Source: Clostridium moniliforme
GTDB taxonomy: Bacteria; Bacillota; Clostridia; Clostridiales; Clostridiaceae
NCBI RefSeq assembly: GCF_017873235.1
Contig: NZ_JAGGJZ010000002.1
Coordinates: forward strand, 372,001-436,000
Direction: 5' to 3'
DNA length: 64,000 nt
Position numbers and translations under genes: made by a program. Below the pieces are notes generated by a model. It was not told where the DNA came from. It made no database searches and was given only the letters and a program-made list of their open reading frames with translations. Shown here piece by piece: positions 19,015 through 27,380 of the stretch (positions are counted from its first letter, which is position 1; every line of letters starts with the position of its first letter).

Positions 19015-20250
19015 ATGCCTAAAAAATTTTTATATTTAAATGATGTAATAGATATAGATGTATTTCAAAAAATACAAGATGATATTGCAGAGGCAACAGG
19101 GGTTTCCATTATAACTGTTGATTATAAAGGAAAGCCAGAAACGAAACATAGTAAGTGTAGTGAATTTTGTACTCTTATGAGAAAGAAAACTAAGTATGCT
19201 GAGCTTTGTGAAAAATGTGATTCAAGAGGAGGACTAGAAGCAGCAAGATTAGAAAAACCTTATATTTATAGATGTCATAAAGGATTAATTGATTTTGCAA
19301 CTCCTATTATAGTTAATGGACAATATTTAGGATCGGTTATGGCAGGACAAATATTACCTAAAGAAAAAGATATAGAACTCGAGGATATTGTAACTAGAGA
19401 AAATATAGAACTTAATGAAGATAGTGATGAAAATAGTGAGTTAATAGAGGCATATAAAAAATTGCCTATAGTTGAATTTGAGAGAATAAAATCTATAGCA
19501 AATATGATGTTTCATATAAGTAATTACATAGTAGAGGAAGCTGTTCTTAAAATGGCTCAAAATGAATTAAATGAAAAAAATATAAAGTTTATAGAAGCTA
19601 AAAAAGAAAAGGCAGAGCTTGAAAAGGAGTTTGAAGCATGTAGATTAAAAGCACTTCAATCTCAAATTAATCCTCACTTTTTGTTTAATGTATTAAATAG
19701 TATATCTTCCCTTGCTATAATAGAAGAGGCACCAAAAACACAAGAGGTAATATATGATTTATCTAATCTACTTAGATATACACTTAAAAAAGTAGATAAG
19801 ATTCTTCCAATTGAAGAAGAATTGGATTATATAGAATCTTATTTAAGTCTACAAAAAGTTAGGTTTGGAGAAAGATTAGATTATAAAATTGATATTGATA
19901 ATGAGTTAAAAGATAAAAAAATTCCATTTATGACTATACAAACATTTGTAGAAAATGCTATAGTTCATGGATTAGAATTAAAGGAAGATGGAGGAAGGGT
20001 AGATATATATTCAGAGGAAAATGAAGACAGTTTAATTTTATGTATTAAAGATAATGGAACTGGAATAACAAGAGATAAATTAAATGAAATAAGAGAAGAT
20101 TTAAAATATAAATATGATAATAATTTAGATAAAATTGGAATAAATAACGTTAACAAAAGAATGGCCCATTATTATGGGGATGATTATAATATAGAAATTC
20201 AAAGCAAGGTTAGAGAAGGTACTTTAGTTAAAATTATTTTAAAAAAGTAG
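19015..20250 (+). CDS. PocR-domain sensor histidine kinase of the glycerol operon
   Basis: Soluble sensor kinase of 411 residues. Residues 1 to about 170 form a PocR ligand-binding domain with the typical cysteines (CSEFC, CEKCDSRGG, YRCHKGLIDFATPI). A charged coiled-coil stretch (about 175-215) links to a LytS/YesM-type His_kinase domain whose phospho-acceptor is H221 in SQINPHFLFNVLNS. A HATPase domain has the N-box VENAIVHGLE and the G-box DNGTGI. It has no membrane segment, so it senses a cytoplasmic ligand; PocR domains are associated with 1,2-propanediol or glycerol systems. AAGGAGATAA precedes the ATG. The partner regulator starts 28 nt downstream. The ligand is inferred to be glycerol or a related diol. 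Confidence 0.88.
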   Translation: MPKKFLYLNDVIDIDVFQKIQDDIAEATGVSIITVDYKGKPETKHSKCSEFCTLMRKKTKYAELCEKCDSRGGLEAARLEKPYIYRCHKGLIDFATPIIVNGQYLGSVMAGQILPKEKDIELEDIVTRENIELNEDSDENSELIEAYKKLPIVEFERIKSIANMMFHISNYIVEEAVLKMAQNELNEKNIKFIEAKKEKAELEKEFEACRLKALQSQINPHFLFNVLNSISSLAIIEEAPKTQEVIYDLSNLLRYTLKKVDKILPIEEELDYIESYLSLQKVRFGERLDYKIDIDNELKDKKIPFMTIQTFVENAIVHGLELKEDGGRVDIYSEENEDSLILCIKDNGTGITRDKLNEIREDLKYKYDNNLDKIGINNVNKRMAHYYGDDYNIEIQSKVREGTLVKIILKK

Positions 20251-20278
20251 AAGCTATATGACTAAAAGGAGAAGTTGA

Positions 20279-21025
20279 ATGTTTAATATAATGATTGTTG
20301 ACGATGAAGAATTGGAAAGGAAAGCTTTAAAGGTAATATTAAAAGAATTAAAAGAAGTTAATATAATAGCAGAAGCTTGTAATGGAAGAGAAGCAATAGA
20401 GTTTGATAAAAAATATAATCCTGATTTAATAATAATGGATGTAAAAATGCCAGGTTTTGATGGATGTAAAGCTGCTGAGATAATAAAAGCAAATAACAAA
20501 GAAAGAATAATAATAATGGTAACTGCACATGATGACTTTGAACTTGTGAGAAAAGCATTAGTATTAGGAGTTAATGATTATATTTTAAAACCAGTAAGGC
20601 CTAGAGAAATAATTAATATAGTTAATAATATTATTGTTAATTATAAAATTAACAATAAAGGTGAAAATACAGATAATAAATCTATTGTAGAAGAATATAA
20701 AGAAGAAATTAGTCCAATTGATAAGGCGTTAAAGTATATAGATGAAAATTTTAAGGATAATATTAACTTAAATACTATAGCAGACAAATGCAATTTAAGT
20801 TCATGTTATTTTAGTAAATTATTTAAAAGAGAGGTAGGAGTTAATTTTAGTCAATATTTGAAAAATAAAAAAATTCAACATGCAAAGAAACTATTAAAAA
20901 CTACTGAAATACCTATTTTAAATATAGCTATAGATTTAGGATTTGAAGATTGTGGATATTTTATAAGGGTATTTAAAAATATAGAAGGAATTACTCCTAA
21001 AAAGTATAGAGAGAAAAATGAATAA
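20279..21025 (+). CDS. AraC-type response regulator of the glycerol operon
   Basis: Response regulator of 248 residues. The N-terminal receiver domain has the acidic pair near residue 8 and phospho-acceptor D54 in LIIMDVKMPGFDG, plus the conserved Lys in YILKPVRP. A linker leads to a C-terminal AraC/XylS DNA-binding domain with two helix-turn-helix units (LNTIADKCNLSSCYFSKLFK and ILNIAIDLGFEDCGYF). AAGGAGAAG precedes the ATG. It forms a two-component pair with the preceding kinase and most likely activates the divergent-free downstream dehydratase operon; the tandem TTTGAWGGA repeats at 21277-21294 are a candidate binding site. Confidence 0.9.
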   Translation: MFNIMIVDDEELERKALKVILKELKEVNIIAEACNGREAIEFDKKYNPDLIIMDVKMPGFDGCKAAEIIKANNKERIIIMVTAHDDFELVRKALVLGVNDYILKPVRPREIINIVNNIIVNYKINNKGENTDNKSIVEEYKEEISPIDKALKYIDENFKDNINLNTIADKCNLSSCYFSKLFKREVGVNFSQYLKNKKIQHAKKLLKTTEIPILNIAIDLGFEDCGYFIRVFKNIEGITPKKYREKNE

Positions 21026-21038
21026 AGAAAAAATGATG

Positions 21039-21080
21039 CTCCTTTAACAAAAATATATTTGTTGAAGGAGAATTTTTTTT
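21039..21080 (+). terminator. Terminator after the two-component genes
   Basis: A 13-bp stem with one G-U pair (21039-21051 with 21058-21070) is followed by AA and eight T. Confidence 0.88.
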
Positions 21081-21085
21081 GCTTG

Positions 21086-21129
21086 AAATTAAAACAATAG
21101 TTAAAAATGAGAAACTATTGTTTTAATTT
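21086..21129. repeat. Second hairpin downstream of the terminator
   Basis: A perfect 17-bp inverted repeat (21086-21102 with 21113-21129) has a 10-nt loop and ends in a T-rich stretch. It starts 16 nt after the first hairpin. It may be a back-up terminator isolating the regulator genes from the dehydratase operon. Confidence 0.6.
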
Positions 21130-21389
21130 TGTATTAGCAAGACAATAATTTAATATTTTTAGATTAAATATTAAAAACATGACTAAAATTTTATATTTTA
21201 ATTTAATTAAGTTAAAAAAATAGTATTTTAATATGATAAAAATTAGGCAATATAGTTACAGAGAAAGACAAGAATTTTTGATGGATTTGAAGGAACTTTG
21301 AATTAAAATGTATACATAGATAAAAAAATAACAATCAAAGAGTAAGTAAAAATAATAAGTATAAAGTATTTTAAGGGAGGAAACTTAAG

Positions 21390-23054
21390 ATGAAATCAAA
21401 AAGATTCGAGGTTTTAGCAAAGCGTCCTGTAAATCAAGATGGTTTAATTGGTGAATGGCCAGAAGAGGGATTAATTGCATTAGAAAGTCCTAATGATCCA
21501 AAATCATCTATAAAAATAGAAAATGGTATTGTAGTAGAATTAGATAGCAAAAAAAGAGAAGACTTTGATATGATAGATAAATTTATAGCAGACTATGCAA
21601 TAAATTTAGATAATGCAGAAGAGGCTATGAAGTTAGATTCTGTTGAAATAGCAAAGAAGTTAGTAGATATAAATGTAAGCAGAGATGAAATTATAAAGAT
21701 AACAACAGCAATAACTCCTGCAAAGGCAGTAGAAGTTATGACACATATGAATGTTGTTGAAATGATGATGGCGCTACAAAAAATGAGAGCTAGAAAAACT
21801 CCATCAAATCAATGTCACGTAACAAATCTTAAGGATAATCCAGTACAAATTGCAGCAGATGCGGCAGAAGCTGCAATTAGAGGTTTCTCAGAACAAGAAA
21901 CTACAGTAGGTATAGTTAGATATGCACCTTTTAATGCACTTTCAATCCTTATAGGATCACAAGTTGGAAGAGGTGGAGTATTAACACAATGTTCAGTTGA
22001 AGAAGCTACAGAACTTGATCTTGGAATGAGAGGACTTACAAGCTATGCAGAAACAGTTTCAGTATATGGTACTGAATCAGTATTTACAGATGGAGATGAT
22101 ACTCCATGGTCAAAAGCATTTTTAGCATCAGCTTATGCTTCAAGAGGACTTAAGATGAGATATACATCAGGAACAGGTTCAGAAGCATTAATGGGATATG
22201 CAGAAGGAAAGTCAATGCTTTATCTAGAGTCAAGATGTATATTCATAACAAAGGGAGCTGGAGTTCAAGGACTTCAAAATGGAGCTGTTAGTTGTATTGG
22301 TATGACAGGAGCTGTTCCATCAGGAATAAGAGCAGTACTTGGAGAAAACTTAATAGCAGCAATGCTTGATTTAGAAGTTGCATCAGCTAATGACCAAACA
22401 TTCTCACACTCAGATATAAGAAGAACAGCAAGAACATTAATGCAAATGCTTCCAGGAACAGATTTTATATTCTCAGGATATAGCGCAGTTCCAAATTATG
22501 ATAACATGTTTGCAGGTTCAAATTTTGATGCTGAAGACTTTGATGACTACAATGTTTTACAAAGAGACTTAATGGTAGACGGAGGTCTAAGACCAGTATC
22601 AGAGGAAGAAACAATAGCAATTAGAAATAAAGCAGCAAAAGCTATACAAGCAGTATTTAGAGAATTAGGATTCCCTAAAATAACTGATGAAGAAGTAGAA
22701 GCTGCAACTTATGCACATGGAAGCAAGGACATGCCAGAAAGAAATGTAGTTGAAGACTTAAAGGCAGCAGAAGAAATGCTTAAAAAGAGAGTATCAGGAT
22801 TAGATATAGTTAAAGCATTAAGTATAAATGGATTTGATGATGTTGCAAACAATATATTAAACATGCTTAAACAAAGAGTTACTGGAGATTATCTTCAAAC
22901 ATCAGCAATTCTTGATAAAGACTTTGATGTTATAAGTGCTGTTAACGATATAAATGATTATAAAGGACCAGGAACTGGATATAGACTTAGCAAAGAAAGA
23001 TGGGAAGAAATTAAAGATATTCCTAACGTAATTAAACCAGAAGATATTGAATAA
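21390..23054 (+). CDS. dhaB: B12-dependent glycerol dehydratase, large subunit
   Basis: Large (alpha) catalytic subunit of the coenzyme-B12-dependent glycerol/diol dehydratases, 554 residues compared with 555 in Klebsiella DhaB. It is a TIM barrel that converts glycerol to 3-hydroxypropionaldehyde by a radical mechanism. Recognisable segments are KRFEVLAKRPVNQDG at the start, GFSEQETTVGIVRYAPFNA, GTGSEALMGYAEGKSMLYLE and FSGYSAVPNYDNMF. AAGGGAGG precedes the ATG. It is the first gene of a run of eight with short gaps. Glycerol rather than 1,2-propanediol specificity is inferred from the neighbouring dhaT and glpF. Confidence 0.95.
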   Translation: MKSKRFEVLAKRPVNQDGLIGEWPEEGLIALESPNDPKSSIKIENGIVVELDSKKREDFDMIDKFIADYAINLDNAEEAMKLDSVEIAKKLVDINVSRDEIIKITTAITPAKAVEVMTHMNVVEMMMALQKMRARKTPSNQCHVTNLKDNPVQIAADAAEAAIRGFSEQETTVGIVRYAPFNALSILIGSQVGRGGVLTQCSVEEATELDLGMRGLTSYAETVSVYGTESVFTDGDDTPWSKAFLASAYASRGLKMRYTSGTGSEALMGYAEGKSMLYLESRCIFITKGAGVQGLQNGAVSCIGMTGAVPSGIRAVLGENLIAAMLDLEVASANDQTFSHSDIRRTARTLMQMLPGTDFIFSGYSAVPNYDNMFAGSNFDAEDFDDYNVLQRDLMVDGGLRPVSEEETIAIRNKAAKAIQAVFRELGFPKITDEEVEAATYAHGSKDMPERNVVEDLKAAEEMLKKRVSGLDIVKALSINGFDDVANNILNMLKQRVTGDYLQTSAILDKDFDVISAVNDINDYKGPGTGYRLSKERWEEIKDIPNVIKPEDIE

Positions 23055-23075
23055 GGCTTAGAAGAGGTGAAAATA

Positions 23076-23651
23076 ATGGAGAATACAGAGAATAAATTTG
23101 TTATGCCAGAACTTACTCTTAAAGAAGTAGGAGAAGCAAAGGTTGGAACAAGAGTAGATGAGGTTGTAATTGGACTTGCACCAGCATTTGAAAAATTTCA
23201 ACATAAAACATTAGTTAATGTAAAGCATACGGATATTTTAAGAGAAATTATAGCGGGAATAGAAGAAGAAGGATTACATGCAAGAGTTGTTAGAATAGTA
23301 AGAACTTCAGATGTTTCTTTCATAGCAAATGATGCAGCAAAACTTAGTGGATCAGGAATTGGAATAGGAATTCAATCAAAGGGAACAACAGTAATACACC
23401 AAAAAGATTTACTTCCATTAAATAACTTAGAACTATTTCCACAAGCACCACTATTAACATTAGAAACATATAGATTAATAGGAAAAAATGCAGCAAAGTA
23501 TGCAAAGGGAGAATCACCAACTCCAGTTCCAACAAAGAACGATCAAATGGTTAGACCTAAATTTATGGCAATAGCAGCATTATTCCACATAAAAGAAACT
23601 AAGCACGTAGAAGTTGGCGCAAAACCAATAGAAATAGAAGTTAAATTCTAA
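23076..23651 (+). CDS. dhaC: B12-dependent glycerol dehydratase, medium subunit
   Basis: Medium (beta) subunit of 191 residues, forming part of the adenosylcobalamin site. [39 protein letters not shown] and [19 protein letters not shown] are typical. The length fits DhaC (194) rather than PduD (224): the N-terminal encapsulation extension used to target PduD to microcompartments is missing. GAAGAGGTG supports the ATG at 23076 over an in-frame GTG at 23067. The gap to dhaB is 21 nt. Confidence 0.93.
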   Translation: MENTENKFVMPELTLKEVGEAKVGTRVDEVVIGLAPAFEKFQHKTLVNVKHTDILREIIAGIEEEGLHARVVRIVRTSDVSFIANDAAKLSGSGIGIGIQSKGTTVIHQKDLLPLNNLELFPQAPLLTLETYRLIGKNAAKYAKGESPTPVPTKNDQMVRPKFMAIAALFHIKETKHVEVGAKPIEIEVKF

Positions 23652-23670
23652 TTTGTAAGGAGAAGAAGTT

Positions 23671-24090
23671 ATGGAACAAAAAATGAGCCCTAAGGATTAT
23701 CCTTTAGCAATAAAAAGATCTGATGATATAAAAACACCAACAGGAAAGAATTTTAAGGATATAACTTTAGAAAATATTTTAAGTGGAGATATTAAACCAG
23801 AAGACGTTAGAATATCACCTGAAACTTTAGAGATGCAAGCTCAAATAGCTGAAGGAATGAATAGAGAAGCTATTGCTAGAAACTTTAGAAGAGCAGCAGA
23901 ACTTATAAAAGTTCCAGATGATAGAATACTTGAAATATATAATGCACTAAGACCTTTCCGTTCAACTAAAGAAGAACTTTTAGCTATAGCAGAAGAACTT
24001 GAAAATGTATATGGTGCAAAGGTTAATGCAGACTTTGTAAGAGAAGCAGTTGAAATATACGAAAAAAGAAATAAGCTAAAACAAGATTAA
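23671..24090 (+). CDS. dhaE: B12-dependent glycerol dehydratase, small subunit
   Basis: Small (gamma) subunit of 139 residues, with the typical DYPLAIKRSDDIKTPTGK start and the LRPFRSTKEELLAIA segment near the C-terminus. It completes the (alpha-beta-gamma)2 enzyme. It is close in length to Klebsiella DhaE (141) and shorter than PduE (about 173), again without an encapsulation tail. AAGGAGAAG lies before the ATG, 19 nt after dhaC. Confidence 0.93.
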   Translation: MEQKMSPKDYPLAIKRSDDIKTPTGKNFKDITLENILSGDIKPEDVRISPETLEMQAQIAEGMNREAIARNFRRAAELIKVPDDRILEIYNALRPFRSTKEELLAIAEELENVYGAKVNADFVREAVEIYEKRNKLKQD

Positions 24091-24115
24091 TTTACCCGAA
24101 TTTTGGGAGGATAAT

Positions 24116-25951
24116 ATGAAAATAATTGCAGGTGTTGATATTGGTAATGCTACTACGGAAGTAGCATTATCAAGAGTTAACAATAATAAAGAAATTGAAT
24201 TTATTTCAAGTGGTATAGTTCCTACAACAGGAATAAAAGGTACTGAAGAAAATATAGATGGTGTTTTTGATTCTTTAAAACAAGCACTAAAAAAAGTATC
24301 TTTAGAACTTAAGGATTTAGATTTAGTTAGAATAAATGAAGCTGCACCAGTTATTGGTGATGTTGCAATGGAAACTATAACAGAAACAATAATAACTGAA
24401 TCTACTATGATAGGTCACAACCCTAAAACTCCTGGTGGAATAGGAATTGGAACTGGAAAAACTATATATATAGAAGATTTAGAAAATATAAATAGTGAAG
24501 ATTTAGAAGAGGATGAAGCTTTTATACCACTTATATTAAGTAGAGTTAATTTTTTAGAGGCAGCAGCTAGAATAAATCATGCTACAAGAAGAGGAATTAA
24601 AATTACAGCAGCAATAGTTCAAAGAGATGATGGAGTACTTATAAATAATAGATTAGATATAAAGATTCCAATAGTTGATGAAGTTATGCTTTTAGAAAAA
24701 GTTCCTGTAGGAATGAAAGCTGCAGTAGAAGTTGCAGCACAGGGAGATGTAGTTGAAAATTTAGCAAATCCTTATGGAATAGCAACAGTATTTAACTTAT
24801 CATCAGAGGAAACTAAGATGATAGTACCTATATCTAGAGCACTTATTGGAAATAGATCAGCTGTAGTTATTAAAACTCCAAAGGGAGATGTAAAGGAAAA
24901 GAAAATACCAGCTGGTTGTATTAATATAGATGGATTAAAGAGAAAAGAAAGTGTTGATGTTGAACATGGTGCAGAAAAAATAATGGATGCTGTAAGATTA
25001 TGTGTACCAATACAAGACGTTAAAGGAGAAGCTGGAACTAATGCAGGTGGAATGCTTGAAAGAGTAAGACAGGTTATGGCAAACCTTACTAAGCAAAAAA
25101 TTAGTGACATAAAAATACAAGATTTGCTAGCAGTTGATACTTTTATTCCTCAAAAGGTTAAAGGTGGTCTTGCAGAAGAGTTTTCTCTTGAAAATGCAGT
25201 AGGAATTGCAGCTATGGTTAAAGCAGATAAGCTTCAAATGCAAATGATAGCAGATAAGCTTCAAGAAGAACTTAAAGTTCCAGTAGAAGTTGGTGGAGTA
25301 GAAGCTGACATGGCAATTCGTGGTGCACTTACAACTCCAGGAAGTAGTACACCTCTTGCAATACTTGATATGGGAGCAGGTTCTACTGACGCTTCAATAA
25401 TAAATAAGCAAGGTAAAATATCATCAATTCACTTAGCTGGTGCTGGTAACATGGTAACTATGCTTATAAAATCTGAACTTGGACTTGAATCTTTTAATTT
25501 AGCAGAAGATATTAAAAAATATCCATTAGCTAAAGTTGAAAGTTTATTCCATATAAGACATGAAGATGGAACAGTTGAATTTTTTAAAGAGCCTTTAGAT
25601 CCATCAGTTTTTGCTAAGGTTGTAATAATAAAAGATGGAATGCTTGTGCCAATAGATGGACAAACTTCAATAGAAAAGATAAGAAGTATAAGGAGAGGTG
25701 CAAAAGAGAAAGTCTTTGTAACTAATTGTTTAAGAGCTTTAAGTATAGTTTCACCAACAGGAAATATAAGAGATATTGAATTTGTTGTATTAGTTGGAGG
25801 ATCTTCATTAGATTTTGAAGTACCTCAATTAGTTACAGACTCATTATCACAATATGGTGTAGTAGCTGGTCGTGGAAACATTAGAGGAACAGAAGGACCA
25901 AGAAATGCTGTTGCAACTGGACTTATATTAGCTTGTAATGGAATGGAGTAA
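24116..25951 (+). CDS. dhaF: Glycerol dehydratase reactivase, large subunit
   Basis: Large subunit (611 residues) of the ATP-dependent reactivating factor (DhaF/GdrA/DdrA/PduG) that releases damaged cobalamin from the inactivated dehydratase. It has an actin/Hsp70-like ATPase fold with phosphate loops GVDIGNATTEVAL at the start and LDMGAGSTDASII near residue 425, plus VVLVGGSSLDFEVP near the C-terminus. GGGAGG precedes the ATG. It is followed directly by the small subunit. The assignment follows from both sequence and position. Confidence 0.93.
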   Translation: MKIIAGVDIGNATTEVALSRVNNNKEIEFISSGIVPTTGIKGTEENIDGVFDSLKQALKKVSLELKDLDLVRINEAAPVIGDVAMETITETIITESTMIGHNPKTPGGIGIGTGKTIYIEDLENINSEDLEEDEAFIPLILSRVNFLEAAARINHATRRGIKITAAIVQRDDGVLINNRLDIKIPIVDEVMLLEKVPVGMKAAVEVAAQGDVVENLANPYGIATVFNLSSEETKMIVPISRALIGNRSAVVIKTPKGDVKEKKIPAGCINIDGLKRKESVDVEHGAEKIMDAVRLCVPIQDVKGEAGTNAGGMLERVRQVMANLTKQKISDIKIQDLLAVDTFIPQKVKGGLAEEFSLENAVGIAAMVKADKLQMQMIADKLQEELKVPVEVGGVEADMAIRGALTTPGSSTPLAILDMGAGSTDASIINKQGKISSIHLAGAGNMVTMLIKSELGLESFNLAEDIKKYPLAKVESLFHIRHEDGTVEFFKEPLDPSVFAKVVIIKDGMLVPIDGQTSIEKIRSIRRGAKEKVFVTNCLRALSIVSPTGNIRDIEFVVLVGGSSLDFEVPQLVTDSLSQYGVVAGRGNIRGTEGPRNAVATGLILACNGME

Positions 25952-25956
25952 TTATT

Positions 25957-26319
25957 ATGGCAATGGTAGTTAAAGGATATGAATACGAAATACCTTGTAT
26001 ATACGTATATTATTCATCTATGTTAGAAGATACATCTAAATTTGATGAGATATTATTGGGTATAGAAGAAGAAGGAATACCTTATGATGTAAAAAAAATA
26101 GATTGTAATGATTCAGAGGAACTTAGCCATTTAGCCTCTATTAAATCTAAATTAGCAGTAGGTATAGGAATTAGTAAAGAGGGAAAGATAAATTTAACCT
26201 TTAATAAATTACCTAAAAATAAACCACTTTTTACTGCATACTTAGATGATAATTCTAATATTTTAAGAGATTTAGGATGTAATGGAGGCAGATTAGTTAA
26301 GGGTATAGCCTTTAAATAA
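25957..26319 (+). CDS. dhaG: Glycerol dehydratase reactivase, small subunit
   Basis: Small subunit of the reactivase (DhaG/GdrB/DdrB type), 120 residues from the ATG at 25957. It resembles the dehydratase medium subunit and swaps with it during reactivation. IYVYYSS, LLGIEEEGIPYDV and AVGIGISKEGKINL are family-like. The gap to dhaF is only 5 nt and GGAG lies inside the end of dhaF, so translation is probably coupled. A second in-frame ATG at 25963 is an alternative start. Confidence 0.88.
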   Translation: MAMVVKGYEYEIPCIYVYYSSMLEDTSKFDEILLGIEEEGIPYDVKKIDCNDSEELSHLASIKSKLAVGIGISKEGKINLTFNKLPKNKPLFTAYLDDNSNILRDLGCNGGRLVKGIAFK

Positions 26320-26340
26320 ATTTTAAGGAGCAAATAAGTT

Positions 26341-26859
26341 ATGTATAAGATTTACACACAAACTGGAGATAAAGGAACTACTTCTTTATTTGGTGGAAGT
26401 AGGGTTGATAAAGACAGTTTAAGAGTAGAAGCTTATGGAACTGTAGATGAAGTTGTTTCAATTATGGGACTTGCTTATTCTAAATTAAATTCTGATTCTT
26501 TAAAAGATGAAATTAAAAATATTCAAAAGAGATTATTTGTTTTAGGAGCAGAACTTGCAAGTGATAGCAAAGGAATGGAATATTTAAAAGATTTAATAAG
26601 TAAAGAGGATGTAGAAGTTTTAGAAGGATTAACAGATAAATATATGGAAATAACAGGTCCAATAAATGAATTTGTTATTCCAGGTAAAAATGAAACATCA
26701 TCAATTCTTCATATAGCAAGAACTGTAGTTAGAAGAGCTGAAAGAAGAGTATCAACTCTTGCTAGGGAAGAAAATATAAGAGAAGAAGTTAGAATGTATA
26801 TAAATCGTTTGTCAGATGCTTTATTTGCAATGGCAAGATTTGAAGAAGAAAAATTATAA
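26341..26859 (+). CDS. ATP:cob(I)alamin adenosyltransferase, PduO type
   Basis: PduO-type corrinoid adenosyltransferase of 172 residues. It makes adenosylcobalamin, the cofactor of the dehydratase. The N-terminal IYTQTGDKGTTSLFGGSRV is the ATP-binding signature. ARTVVRRAERRVSTLA and YINRLSDALFAMAR form the C-terminal part of the active site. AAGGAG precedes the ATG. Its place inside the operon shows that it provides cofactor locally to the dehydratase. The PduO C-terminal domain is absent here, but the next gene encodes a protein of that fold. Confidence 0.93.
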   Translation: MYKIYTQTGDKGTTSLFGGSRVDKDSLRVEAYGTVDEVVSIMGLAYSKLNSDSLKDEIKNIQKRLFVLGAELASDSKGMEYLKDLISKEDVEVLEGLTDKYMEITGPINEFVIPGKNETSSILHIARTVVRRAERRVSTLAREENIREEVRMYINRLSDALFAMARFEEEKL

Positions 26860-26878
26860 ATGGGAGGTTTAAATTATT

Positions 26879-27304
26879 ATGAAAAAATTTAATGAAGTAA
26901 AAGAATTAAGTTTAGAAATGGTAAAGGAAATGGCTAAAGCTGCAGAAAATAAAGCTTTAGAAATGAATGTTCCAGTTGTATTTGCAGCAGTTGATAAGGG
27001 TGCTAACTTAATGTTAATGCACAGAATGGAAGAAGCTTTTATAACAAGCATTGATATAGCAATAAATAAAGCTTTTACAGCAGCATGTTTAAAACAAGGA
27101 AGCCATGAAGTTGCAGATGTTGTTAAGCCAGGAGAAAGTCTTTATGGATTACAACTTACTAATAACTGTAGAATAGTACCATTTGGTGGAGGATTCCCAA
27201 TAATGGTTGATGGAAAAGTTATAGGAGCAGTTGGAGTAAGTGGTGGAACTGTAGAAGAAGATATGGCAATTGCACAAGCTGCAGTAGATGCTTTTAATAA
27301 ATAA
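26879..27304 (+). CDS. GlcG/HbpS family protein (PduO C-terminal-like)
   Basis: GlcG/HbpS (DUF336) protein of 141 residues. It has the pattern VVFAAVDKGANLMLMHRMEEAF, GLQLTNNCRIVPFGGGFPI and IGAVGVSGGTVEEDMAIAQAA. This fold forms the C-terminal domain of some PduO enzymes and binds haem or corrinoid in some members. In dha-type operons a free-standing copy is common. Here it follows the adenosyltransferase by 19 nt, so a role in corrinoid handling is plausible but inferred. TGGGAGG precedes the ATG. Confidence 0.82.
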   Translation: MKKFNEVKELSLEMVKEMAKAAENKALEMNVPVVFAAVDKGANLMLMHRMEEAFITSIDIAINKAFTAACLKQGSHEVADVVKPGESLYGLQLTNNCRIVPFGGGFPIMVDGKVIGAVGVSGGTVEEDMAIAQAAVDAFNK

Positions 27305-27380
27305 AAAAGTTAAATATTAAAATCAAAAAATATTTTTGAAATTAATTAAATATAAAATATTATTTTAGGAGGACTTAAAA

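Larger units (their letters stand above)
21026..21389 (+). promoter_or_regulatory. Control region of the glycerol dehydratase operon
   Basis: This 364-bp gap has no gene. It holds two hairpins in tandem (21039-21070 and 21086-21129), then about 140 bp of AT-rich DNA. Next come the direct repeats TTTGATGGA (21277-21285) and TTTGAAGGA (21286-21294), with a weaker TTTGAATTA at 21297. A possible promoter follows: -35 TTGAAG (21287-21292) and -10 TATACA (21311-21316), 18-nt spacer. The repeats overlap the -35 element, the usual position for AraC-family activators. I see no cobalamin-riboswitch B12 box. Confidence 0.5.

Noticed and set aside
21026..21389. Cobalamin riboswitch before the B12-dependent dehydratase
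   Set aside because: No B12-box or the usual conserved core could be found; the region is too AT-rich and its two hairpins are terminator-like.
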